A DNA stretch of 26,865 nucleotides from Chlorokybus atmophyticus (lineage: Eukaryota > Streptophyta > Chlorokybophyceae > Chlorokybales > Chlorokybaceae). The notes below the pieces were generated by a model. That model worked only from the letters and a program-made list of their open reading frames with translations, searched no databases and was not told where the DNA came from. The stretch covers positions 32,366-59,230 of the forward strand of contig RHPI01001960.1 of NCBI GenBank assembly GCA_009103225.1. The letters are read 5' to 3'. Positions 17,035 to 26,646 of this stretch are shown here, piece by piece. How positions within the stretch are numbered: position 1 is the first letter of the stretch; the number at the start of each line of letters is the position of its first letter. Position numbers and translations under genes: made by a program.

Positions 17035-18999
17035 CTATTTTGTTAACCCATACCACCAATATTGTGCCCTCACTAGGCTGACTGTGCGCTTGACACCGCA
17101 GTGTCCAAGCTCAGTGTGGAGGGAAGTGATGATGCCCTCGCGCGTGACCCGGGTCGGCACTTCCTTGTCTTCGTCGTGGAAGCGGCGATACAGCTTGTCA
17201 CCTGCCCATCGATAGTGACGGGTGCGTTGGTTGACTTGGTCCTTCTCTCGAGCGCTCATGCCGGAGGGAAGCTGGCCACTTTGAAGAAAGGAGAGTGATG
17301 GCTTGTCCTGCCATATGTCCTGCCTGGTGTCAGTGGGCGCCAGCTCTGTGTCATCGACGTCAATGTCGGCTGCGTGGGCGTCTCCCAAGGGTGGGGTTGT
17401 AGCAGGGTCTGTCGGCTCAAGGGCAGGAATTTCCTTTGCTATTGCTGAGGCCGTGGTGTTGGTCTTGCGCCCTGAGAGCAACGCGGTAGCAGCAAACATG
17501 GCTGCCATGGTGGGGGCTGTTGCTGCAGGGACGAGCTCATGCCGAGCTCCAGTTGCGTCGTTGGTGCTGAGGTGAGGGTTGCGACTGAGGCCATCTGTGT
17601 CTTGGTTGGTGAGGCCAGTGCGGTGGTCGATCTCGAAATCGTATTCCTGCAACAGCAGGGCCCATCGAGCAAGTTTCCCTGTATGATGTTGGTTGGTCAT
17701 CAGCCACTTTAGGGGCTGATGATCGGTGATCAGTTGGAACTGTTGACCAAAGAAGAAAGGTCGGAAGAAGGAGATGGCCCACACTGTAGCGAGGCACTCC
17801 CCTTCGTAGCTGCTGTAGTTGGCCTCGGCGCTGTTGTTGCTTCGGCTGGCGTATGACACCACCCGCTCCTTCTTGTTCTCATCGTGCTGCACCAGCACCG
17901 CTCCCATCCCCAGCTTGCTCCAGTCGGTGTGAAGGATGAAAGGCTTGGCGTAGTCCGGACGTTGAAGGATGGGAGCGCTGGTGAGCCTGCTCTTCAGCTC
18001 CTCGAAGGCCTGCTGTTGCGGCTCCTTCCATGTGAACTCCACCTCTTTCTTCAGTAGCTCGTTGAGGGGCCTGGCGATCTTCGCGAAGTCCTTTACGAAC
18101 CGGCGATAGTAGTTGGCAAGTCCCAAGAAAGCGCGCAGACGTGTGAGGTCTGTCGGGGCAGGGATAGCTGCCAGAGCCTCTACTTTTGCTTGCTGCACAT
18201 ACACACCATGGGGCACAATCATGTGCCCTAAGTACGGCACCTTGTGGGTGAAGAAGGTACACTTGTCGGGGTGTACGGTCATCCCCACTCCCTTGAGTCG
18301 TTCCAGCACCGCTTCGATGTGCTGAAGATGCTCCTCGTTGCTGCGGCTGAAGATGAGGATGTCATCGATGTAGCACCGCGCGCAGTCCAGTCCCTTCAAG
18401 GCCTTGTCCATGACGCGTTAAAACTTGGCGGGGGCGTTCTTCATCCCGAACGGCATTACCTTCCATTGGTACAACTGTTGGTTGCCCCAGAAGGAGGTCT
18501 TGTCCTCGTCCTTGATGGCAATTTGGTTGTACCCTTGACGCATGTCCAGGATGCTGAAGACTGTGCAGTCTCCCACATCATCAAAGATACCCTCCGCTGT
18601 GGGCATGGGGTACCTGTCTTGCTTGGTCTTGTTGTTGAGGGGGCGATAGTCGCCACACATGCCATGTCGTTCTGTCCAGTTGCCTGCTGAATCCTTCTTC
18701 AGTGGCATGACAGTTGCTGCTGCAAAGTCCGATGTGGACTCTTCGATAAGGCCTGCATCAAGCAGCGCCTTACATCTTTGTTCCACCAGGTCCTCTTCCA
18801 ACTTGGAGAGCCTGTACTGTCGCCGGAACACCGGCTCAGTGTCCACCAGCTCGATGTCCATCTGGTACACTGGGCACGTCCCTAATTCCTTCACATTGAA
18901 GCTGAATTGGCTCCTCCATTGTTGAGGAGAGCCTTCAGCTTCTTTCAAGTGTCTTCTATGTGGCCAACGGGCCAATGGCATGGTCCCAGGAGGTGGCAT
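17035..18999 (-). pseudogene. pol: Gypsy reverse transcriptase and RNase H
   Basis: The frame holds VFRRQYRLSKLEEDLVEQ, the LLDAGLIEES box, CGDYRPLNNKTKQDRYPMP, FSILDMRQGYNQIAIK with the first catalytic Asp, MPFGMKNAPAKF, and YIDD at 18361-18372. The connection RAFLGLANYYRRFVKDFA follows. RNase H then has LHTDWSKLGMGAVLVQ, SYEGECLATVWAI and TDHQPLKWL, and ends ATNQDTDGLSR-like. The integrase zinc finger begins with HTELGHCGVKRT and YWWYGL. TAA 18418-18420 replaces the nearly invariant Gln of the APAKFQR-type motif. The frame stops at TAG 17035-17037 and continues in register downstream. No aspartic protease is visible between methyltransferase and RT. The overlapping antisense open frames are shadows. 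Confidence 0.93.
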
Positions 19000-20036
19000 T
19001 GGCGACCACGGGAATGTCCTCTACTGTCACTGCTGCTTGCTCCACCATGTGGACCACCTCGAGGGCTGTGTGAGCTGCCTTGGTGTCGGCTACGCGATCA
19101 GCCCACCCCCCAGCCAAGTGTTCAAGATCCTCGAAGGACACGTGGCGGTCCTGCAATGCGAAGCTCAGCTCCAGCAGCCATACCATGCTGTTCTGGTCCA
19201 TGGCGCGGCCAAGCAGCTGGCATTGCTGACTATCTGTTAGCGATGAACCCGTGATGCTGTTAGGGAAGAATCCCATGGCGCGTTCACGTTCGCGTGAGTT
19301 GGGTTCCTCCAACCTGTTGGTGGTCGCATCAGACACCATCCCGTCACCACCGTTCCGGAATGCATAGGAGCCCGGGTAGGACACCAATGTGGGCAGTGCG
19401 CGATGGGGCTGCCCGGGCTGATTGCACGGGTAGAAGTGGTGGTGGTCATGACGCAGGACAGGTTGTGCTGTGCGGCCGGGGTCAAGGATGTTATCGACCA
19501 GCAGGTTGCGCGGCCGAGCGCTGCGCGTGTATTCTGCGGTCATGAGTTCTTCCACGGTGGCCAAGTTTGTCCACTTGGCACATACACGATGTGCGCGCGA
19601 GCCATGTCGTGCAGCGTTAACCTTGAGTGGGTGCCCCAGAATGGAGCAAACTTGTCGGTAGCTGGAGGCCATGTGCGGACGCCTGTCGTCTTTTGAATGC
19701 ACATTTTCGGTGATGTACCCCAGGGGTCTGGAGATCTAGTGGTGTTGAAGGAGGTGGATGATTCTCATCAGCTCCCAAAACAGCCCGGAGCGAGGGTTTT
19801 CGAGGCCGTGCCCCTTGCCTGCCCTGGAGTGCCCTTGGCATTCCCACCCAGCTATCAACAGGTCGACGTTGCCGAGGGACAGTAGGTGATCTTCAGTGAT
19901 CAGCCGGATGTCTTGTGGCAATGCTTTGAGGCTGCCTTGCAACGCCGAGAGGGGTAGTTGACGTGAATACCTTTCGTGCAGTTGGCGTAAGTGGTGTTTG
20001 AGGGCCGTCTGCGCGTGTTGGTCTGGGTCGCAGTAA
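18956..20036 (-). pseudogene. Retroelement cytosine-5 DNA methyltransferase (DNMT3-like), 5'-truncated
   Basis: Motifs in family order: a motif III-like YYCDPDQHAQTALKHH near 20025; motif IV with the catalytic Cys at 19838-19840 in AGWECQGHSRAGKG; motif VI GYITENVHS with the catalytic Glu (ENV 19700-19708); motif VIII SRAHRVCAKWTN near 19580-19605; then PTLVSYPGSYAF, a target-recognition-like stretch, NSRERERAMGFFPNS and motif X-like QLLGRAMDQNS near 19190-19225. The SRAHR...WTN and LLGR forms recall DNMT3/DRM rather than DNMT1. Motif I (SAM binding) is lost at the truncation. Motif IV has ECQ where nearly all family members have PCQ. TAG 19736-19738 interrupts between IV and VI. The frame ends at TAG 18956-18958 and overlaps the pol frame by 44 bp, one base out of register. 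Activity is improbable for this copy. Confidence 0.88.
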
Positions 20037-20039
20037 TAT

Positions 20040-20780
20040 CACCGGTAATTCTGGACCCCCCGAAATTCTGAAAATTCAGCGCATTTGCCCTGAATACTCA
20101 TCTCTTTTATGTGTGAACTCGCCACTTGCGTGGCTGCAGAGGTCGCTGTTACGATTGCTAATTATTCAGGCCAAATGCCCTGAATACAAGCAATGGATAT
20201 TCACACGCTTTGGTCATGAATAATTGTAGTTGTCCATCTCGCACACAACCTCCTACATGTGAGTAGTTATTCACTCGCGACAGAACTGCATATTCAGTCT
20301 TCTTAGGTATACATGGTCCTAGACTTGTACCATGGCACCAAGTGATTATTCATACTTTGTGTGCATGAATATTTACAGCGCCTGCTCTCACACTATGTCC
20401 TCCTTATAGGTAATTATTCACACGCATTTTGGCTTAATGTTCACACATACTAAAGCTGTTTCAACAGCACATGTACCACACTGGCGAGTGATTATTCATA
20501 CGATTTGTGATTGAATAATACAGCATATCTGCTCTCACACAGTCCTATATATGAGTGGTTATTCACCCATAGTATGGTTGAACACTGCTGCCTTTGGTTG
20601 ATTGTTCACGCGAATTATAATTGAATAATACAGCACTTCTGCTCACACACACAGTCCTACATATAAGTGGTTATTCACTCACAGTTTGGTTGAATAATCA
20701 CTGCATCTTGCTATCGTTAACAGCTGTGACATAGCATAGCTGTGACATAGCACATAGCAATCAGTCCAGCCGGTGAATTT
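20040..20780. repeat. AT-rich degenerate tandem repeats
   Basis: A sharp drop in GC begins where the gypsy element is cut. ATTCAG-N10-CTGAAT inverted units occur at 20074-20095 and 20164-20185. From about 20260 on, a loose unit of about 120 bp recurs: GTGGTTATTCAC, then GTTTGGTTGAATAAT, then ACAGCA, CTGCTCACACACAGTCCTA, ATATAAGT. Copies near 20470-20580 and 20600-20700 are clearest. No gene is seen. It could be the end of another element or a satellite. Confidence 0.6.
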
Positions 20781-20854
20781 GGACAGCAATGTCAGCTGAA
20801 TGGCAGCTGACTCGAACAACAAATTCACTGATGTCTACAATGTATCTCTGCTAC

Positions 20855-23364
20855 CTACTTCTTGCTGCCTCGACCACGCCCACCGCGCCCACCCCGGCTG
20901 CCCTTCCCACGGCCCCTCCCGCGCTGTGTGGTTGTGCCTTCCTTTGCTGGCTCCCTCACCTTGATACTCTTCAGCAACCCAACAGGCCAAAGTAGCAACA
21001 AACCCGGCTCGCACTCTGCGCATACATCAACCACACATGAACTCAGCTGACTTGCACAATGTTGAAACTGTTCATGCAATCGCATGCACACAAACGCGTT
21101 CACCTTTCAAGTGGGTCACTTGCACTCCAACCCCATCACGCTTGAAGCTGATTGGCAGAGGCACAACCTCTTCTTCCCCTGGTCCGGGACGTCTGGTCCT
21201 AGTGATGGGAAGACTGCGGCTGAACTGGACCACCATGTTGCCGTCTCCAATCTTCTTGCCATGAAACTTGTTGACAGGATTGATGTCGCTTACGTGCGCC
21301 TCCCCTACTGGTTCTTTGCGCCCGTTAATGAACAGTTGGACTTCACTGCCAACCTTCATCGTCGGTGCGGTGTCGTCCTTGTCGCTCAGCTCTTCCTGCG
21401 CATGCAAGTGACAAACACATCAAGAGGTACACACATACACAGATGTGATCTCTCATACAGCGCTTGCGAAGCGACCTGCCTTCTGCGAGTCGTTGTCGCT
21501 GTTGTTGGGGCTGTCCCCCTCGCTGTCCGGGGCGCTGTCCTTGGCGCCATCTTCACCGCTGTTCTCGCTTCTACCTGTCTCAGGCATTTCTGAATACGTT
21601 GGCTCATCCTGCGCGACAAGGTGACACGACGTGTTAACAAGCTTACAGCCGTCACGCAACGAATGCGTGCCTGCCGCAGGTGACAGTTTGTGTGCAGCCA
21701 GAAGAACGCAAGAAGCCCATAAGATCAAGTACATGGTGCTTTCATACCTCCTTTTGCTTGCCGCTCTTCTTCTCCAACACCGTCTCCTGCTTGCCAGTCG
21801 AGTGGCCTGCCTCCTGAGACTTGTAGGGAGCCGGTATCGAGCGAACAGTTTTGTTTGTTTTCTTTTTGGGGGGGCTTGACACCTCATCCTCCTGCCAACA
21901 GCATGAAGTCAGATGGTGAGCCACAACTCAGTGCATTGCCGCTCTATCAAGTCCAATGCTGCGTACCTCACCAGACACTTTGCGCTTCCCTGAGCTGCTG
22001 TCACGCACATCAGCACCCTGCTTGGCACGTGCCTGAACACAACAGTCATGAACGATCATGAACACATGTTTAGCAAAGTACAAGCAGGAGCGGCATCTGA
22101 CCTGTGAACCAGTAGCAGGAGAACTTGAGGGTTGTGGTGCAGTGCCTTCCTTGTTACCTATCGCATACACAAGGCACCGATCACAAAAGCCTGCATATAC
22201 ACACAGTACTCCAGCAGCTGCCTGCGCGCGCAAGACGCGGCTCACGCTGCGAGGTGCCATTTCTGTCGTCGCTGGCGTCGCTGGCGGGATGTGAACGCGT
22301 GGGCGCCGTGCAATTACAAGGGGTCATCATACACACCACACAACCTGCATACATAAGGCACCATCAAACACAAAGCATCGTTCTCAACACGACATTGACA
22401 AAGCCAACTTTGTGCAAACTGTAGGTCACCCTCTGAGGTGGCATCCTCGTCGTCGCTGGCAGATTGCACTTCTTTTGACTTCTTGGGCTTCTTCTTGTTG
22501 GCTTTCTATCAAGCACATGGCAAAGGCACTCAAGACATGCACATCGCACGAACACCTTAGTCACTACATGACACACACCTTGTTGTTCTTGTCGCTAGGC
22601 CCTCCCCTGCGCCTTGGCACAAAGCCCCCCGCGAAAGCCTTCTCCATCATCTCCTTGTAACGATTCCGACTCTTTTCTTTCTGCTTCTCTTTGTGCTTGG
22701 GGTTGCTGTATCCCTTTTTGTTGCCCAGATACTGTTGAATCTTCAAACGCGCCTACCCACCAATGAAGAAGTTGTGAAGGCCAACACATGCAAAGCAAAC
22801 TCCTCCTAGCTCAGACAATGCTGCCATATTGCATGACAGCTCATGTAACTGTGGGAATTTGCCAACCATTTGATAGGAGAGCTCTGGATTCAGCAGATGC
22901 CAGCATTTGGTTGCAAGAGCGAACTTGAATGGGTCCTGCTTCGTTTGAGTCTTCCCCGGCATCATGCGACAGTACTCGTAGCAAATCCGGCCTTTGTCGG
23001 CCAGCTTGGTGACCTTGCGACGATCACGGGCATGATGCTTCCCACGCCAATGTAGGACCTTCAGTGCCTGCATGATTTACATTGGTGCACTAGTACAACA
23101 TGGGACAAAACAGACTTCGGCAGCAAGGTCTGACATTGATTGCGGATGCTTGATGCATAAGCTCACTTTTAAGGAGACCATTGCTGTGGTCTCAAGATCA
23201 CGCAGGTGAACAGTCGCCTCACTGGTTTCCCACTCATGCTGCAGCTGCTCATCAGAAGGACCACCAGCATTCTTCCCCCATATCTCTTCGTCCAAATTCT
23301 CCCATCCTTCGCTGCAGTTGCTGGACCGCCCACCCGACGTGGTGCCTGACATGATGATGCCCTC
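20855..23364 (-). CDS. Multi-exon gene of unknown function with an RGG-like C-terminus
   Basis: Minus-strand exons, 5' to 3': 23364-23167 (ATG 23352, acidic, ends VSLK before GTGAGC); 23067-22867 or longer (KVLHWRGKHHARDRRKVT, an aromatic helix); 22752-22579 (KHKEKQKEKSRNRYKEMMEK); 22505-22430 (KANKKKPKKSKEVQ, NLS-like); about 22260-22200; about 22160-22105; about 22035-21965; about 21895-21750 (PPKKKTNKTVR); about 21610-21460 (Asp/Ser-rich acidic); 21395-21104; 20968-20855. Exon 21395-21104 is the best-folded part (VGSEVQLFINGRKEPVGEAH). The end is a Gly/Arg tract (TQRGRGRGKGSRGG) closing GSKK-TAG. NLS-like patches plus RGG suggest a nuclear nucleic-acid binder. TAG 22753-22755 may be an acceptor or an in-frame stop. 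No homology recognised. Borders in the middle are approximate. Confidence 0.5.
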
Positions 23365-23545
23365 CTGTAGATAGATCAAGCTTGCTTTACAAGTCAGTTG
23401 CAACCGCAACCCTAATCAACCTCAAGTCTTGGTTGACTCAAGTGACTGCAGGTTGTAAGCCATGTGGACTTGCTTGTTGACTTGTCACAGCAAGCAAACC
23501 ATGTACCTTGCAAAAGAAGTGTCTCTAAGCTGCTTGCACAAAGGC

Positions 23546-24884
23546 GTGCTTGTGAACTTGTCAAACAGGCACCCAGCAAACCAAACACCCAGTACCTTGT
23601 AGAGTAGAAGCTTCTTCAGCTTCTTTCCAGCTGAACACGAGAAAGGTAAGCCTAACAGCAAGCTAGCAGGCAAATGGCATGTGCATGCACAACATGTGCT
23701 TGTGAACTTGTCAAACAGGCACCCAGCAAGCCAAACACCCAGTACCTTGTAGAGTAGAAGCTGCTTCAGCTTCTTTCCAGCTAAACACGAGAAAGGTAAG
23801 CCTAACAGCAAGCTAGCAGGCAAATGGCATGTGCATGCACAACATGTGCTTGTGAACTTGTCAAACAGGCACCCAGCAAGCCAAACACCCAGTACCTTGT
23901 AGAGTAGAAGCTGCTTCAGCTTCTTGCCAGCTGAACACGACAAAGGTAAGCCTAACAGCAAGCTAGCAGGCAAATGGCATGTGCATGCACAAACATGTGC
24001 TTGTGAACTTGTCAAACAGGCACATTGCAGGCCAAACACCCAGTACCTTGTAGAGTAGAAGATTCTTCAGCTTCTTGCCAGCTGAACACGACAAAGGTAA
24101 GCCTAACAGCAAGCTAGCAGGCAAATGGCATGTGCATGCACAAACATGTGCTTGTGAACTTGTCAAACAGGCACACTGCAAGCCAAACACCCAGTACCTT
24201 GTAGAGTAGAAGCTGCTTCAGCTTCTTGCCAGCTGAACACGACAAAGGTAAGCCTAACAGCAAGCTAGCAGGCAAATGGCATGTGCATGCACAAACATGT
24301 GCTTGTGAACTTGTCAAACAGGCACACTGCAAGCCAAACACCCAGTACCTTGTAGAGTAGAAGCTGCTTCAGCTTCTTGCCAGCTGAACACGACAAAGGT
24401 AAGCCTAACAGCAAGCTAGCAGGCAAATGGCATGTGCATGCACAAACATGTGCTTGTGAACTTGTCAAACAGGCACACTGCAAGCCAAACACCCAGTACC
24501 TTGTAGAGTAGAAGCTGCTTCAGCTTCTTGCCAGCTGAACACGACAAAGGTAAGCCTAACAGCAAGCTAGCAGGCAAATGGCATGTGCATGCACAAACAT
24601 GTGCTTGTGAACTTGTCAAACAGGCACACTGCAAGCCAAACACCCAGTACCTTGTAGAGTAGAAGCTGCTTCAGCTTCTTGCCAGCTGAACACGACAAAG
24701 GTAAGCCTAACAGCAAGCTAGCAGGCAAATGGCATGTGCATGCACAAACATGTGCTTGTGAACTTGTCAAACAGGCACACTGCAAGCCAAACACCCAGTA
24801 CCTTGTAGAGTAGAAGCTGCTTCAGCTTCTTGCCAGCTGAACACGACAAAGGTAAGCCTAACAGCAAGCTAGCAGGCAAATGGC
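23546..24884. repeat. Nine-copy 150/151-bp tandem array
   Basis: GTGCTTGTGAACTTGTCAAA starts copies at 23546, 23696, 23846, 23997, 24148, 24299, 24450, 24601 and 24752. The period is 150 for the first two steps of the array and 151 after (the third step, 23846-23997, is already 151). The last copy ends near 24884. Copies from 24148 on are almost identical, and the first three are more diverged, as in an array growing at one end. Each unit holds the hairpin AGAAGCTGCTTCAGCTTCT (8-bp stem, 3-nt loop) and, on the minus strand, CTACAAGGTACTG, a splice-donor-like step. Only the 150-bp copies keep an open minus-strand frame, so this is not a protein repeat. It lies just upstream of the RGG gene's ATG. 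Confidence 0.95.
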
Positions 24885-25413
24885 AGTCCAGAATGCTAGC
24901 TGCACAGCACCATGCTGTATTTGCTAATTGCAACGAAGTGACCCAGCATGCAACCACTAGAAAAGCAGTGCAACAAGACAGCTGACAACGCTCGCTCACC
25001 TCGCCACAGCACCGCCGCCGCCAACACAACCAGCAAGTACGCCGGTGCTGTGGGACAATCAGTGCAATTCCCGGTGCGGAAATCCCTGCAATCAATGGAA
25101 TGCAGTGATCGTTCGGAAAATCCACATCAGCAATTGTGCTGGTCGGACACCAGTCGCGTCTCCGACCGCAATAGGCCGCACGAGCAATTGCCGTGGAAAT
25201 TGCCTTTTGTCGAAACTTTGATTGCCAAAATGAACTCTATGTTTATTGGTCCATACAAACCAAGCGAAATTACATTCTCTATTTCCGATGAAATCGTCCA
25301 GGTCCGAGGACGGTGTCTGTGTGGCTTACCCCAAAGTATAAGTAACCCTAACCCAAACATCCAATGCATGCTGGTAGTTGTATAGGATATGTGAAGTGCT
25401 GTGTGCTGCAACA
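24885..25413. other. Unassigned region with open frames on both strands
   Basis: A plus-strand frame (24948-25385) and a minus-strand frame (25127-25513) are both open for over 120 codons. Neither shows a recognisable motif, and each could shadow the other. A short CCCTAACCC occurs near 25346. Part of this may be 5' UTR or promoter of the gene starting at 25414. Confidence 0.35.
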
Positions 25414-26323
25414 ATGGACCCCCCTGTACCCATGCGCACCATGAATGAGGCTCTAACGCAGGCGCTCCTCGCAGTCGGGCGGCGATTAGTGGGACTAGGT
25501 CAGGTCTTGACACAACCGTGGAACGGCTATGTGGACTCTGGCGATGCTCGCTATCATCAGGTATCTTTCTCGCTATTCATGGTGTGAGTTGCGTGCGCTA
25601 TGTCACTCTGCATGCTGCTGACTATGCATGCCACTATGCATGTGCCATACTGTTGCGCATTGTTTGTACATGCGTATGCCTTGTGTGCGATTTGGGTTGA
25701 GTTTGCCTGTGTAGTGTGCATATGTTTGTCCTGCTATGATAGGAACGCCTATATATATGCACAGCTCTAATTGCTACCATACAACACCCTTGCGCGTTAC
25801 ATGCCGTGCATGTCATGCCATGCTACTGCCTGCATGTGTGTCCAGTTCATGTCCATAACAATAGAGGCGCTGCCTATGCATTTGCATCAACTTCTGGTGC
25901 ACGTTTATGAATGAATGCGATGCAACATGCGAGTTAACCTGTAAACTTGTTTGTCAGGTCCAATTATGCAATTGGGAGCTTTCAACTCGTGGAATTGTTC
26001 ATCAGGCACCCATTGCGATTGCAGCTACTGTACAAACCGGTGTGTATGTGGCAGTCTCCGTGCATGAGAACACTCCCTCGCCTCCTGATGCGCCTCTTCC
26101 TGCTCGCACTATCATTGACTCGGGCACCTATGGCGCTGCTGGCCTGCGCGTTGTGATCGAGTGCGACAACAATATTGCTGCACGCTGGAGTGTGTTTACT
26201 GGCTCCGAAGTCCCTGCACCTGGTGCAACGCCCGGTACCAATCTCACACCAACTTGTAATGGAATTTTCCCCACTCGCGACCCTCCTAGTGAACCTAGTG
26301 ACTCTAGTGACTCGTCGCAATGA
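25414..26323 (+). CDS. Two-exon gene for an unrecognised ~170-residue protein
   Basis: Exon 1, 25414-25560, opens with ATG (MDPPVPMRTMNEALTQALL, an amphipathic helix, then GYVDSGDARYHQ) and ends CAG|GTATCT. Exon 2, 25958-26323, follows GTTTGTCAG. Both borders are phase 0, and exon 2 stays open in the joined frame to TGA 26321-26323. The second part has beta-like segments (GIVHQAPIAIAATVQTG, GVYVAVSVHEN, GAAGLRVVIECDNN, WSVFTG) and a Pro/Ser/Asp tail (DPPSEPSDSSDSSQ). An open frame also continues upstream of exon 2 in the intron (from 25907), so a different start is possible. I do not recognise the family. It contains no in-frame TAG or TAA. Confidence 0.45.
25561..25957 (+). other. Intron of the two-exon gene
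   Basis: 397 bp with GTATCT at the start and TTTGTCAG at the end. It is T/G-rich with many TGCATG steps and a short TATATATA run near 25751. Nothing else is apparent. Confidence 0.45.
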
Positions 26324-26529
26324 CCATTGCTCTACACACACTTTGTTTGCCCTTTACACTCTGGTTACCGCTGAGCTGCTCTGCTGGTAATTCTCCAAGT
26401 GTGGCTGTTGCATGTGCAATTACTGATGACAGTGGGGTGTGTGCCTTTGTGCAACTTGGAGATCTAGCAGCAGATCAGCTCAGGCACAACCGCCACAATT
26501 GTGTTCACAACACCATAGTGACTAGCAGA

Positions 26530-26646
26530 TTAATTACATTACAACTATACTACACAACAACTACCAAACTACCACCAAACTATACAACTACACAACAACA
26601 ACAACTACACAACAACTATACAACTACCAAAACTACCACCAAACTA
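26530..26646 (+). repeat. ACA/CTA-rich low-complexity tract
   Basis: Repeats of ACAACTA, ACCAAACTA and CAACAACAA occupy this stretch. The Thr-rich plus-strand frame over it (to 26649) reflects the repeat, not a gene. Confidence 0.85.

Larger units (their letters stand above)
15812..20036 (-). mobile_element. Ty3/gypsy retrotransposon with DNA methyltransferase and PHD finger
   Basis: Minus-strand order: cytosine-5 DNA methyltransferase (20036-18956), reverse transcriptase and RNase H (18999-17035), integrase with a PHD finger at its C-terminus (about 17130-15862). RT before integrase defines gypsy. Integrase ends about 50 bp before a purine-rich AGGGGGGGTGGC and a TGTTGACTTTG that may start the 3' LTR. 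The 5' LTR, gag, protease and methyltransferase motif I lie beyond an abrupt change to AT-rich repeats near 20040, so the copy is 5'-truncated. Pol is open in one frame across about 3.1 kb except for TAA 18418, TAG 17035 and TAG 16399. The methyltransferase is in another frame, with TAG 19736. I recall a 2018 report by de Mendoza and colleagues of cytosine methyltransferases acquired by LTR elements in dinoflagellates and charophyte algae. A PHD finger in the same element is not something I recall. Confidence 0.9.

Noticed and set aside
18244-18690. Plus-strand open frame opposite the gypsy RT
   Set aside because: Antisense shadow of RT with YIDD on the minus strand.
23485-24794. Minus-strand Cys/Leu-rich ORFs recurring in each tandem unit as a repeat protein
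   Set aside because: The 151-bp period is not a multiple of three, so the frame breaks in most units.
25340-25356. Telomere-like CCCTAACCC as an interstitial telomere
   Set aside because: Only one to two units, which chance explains.
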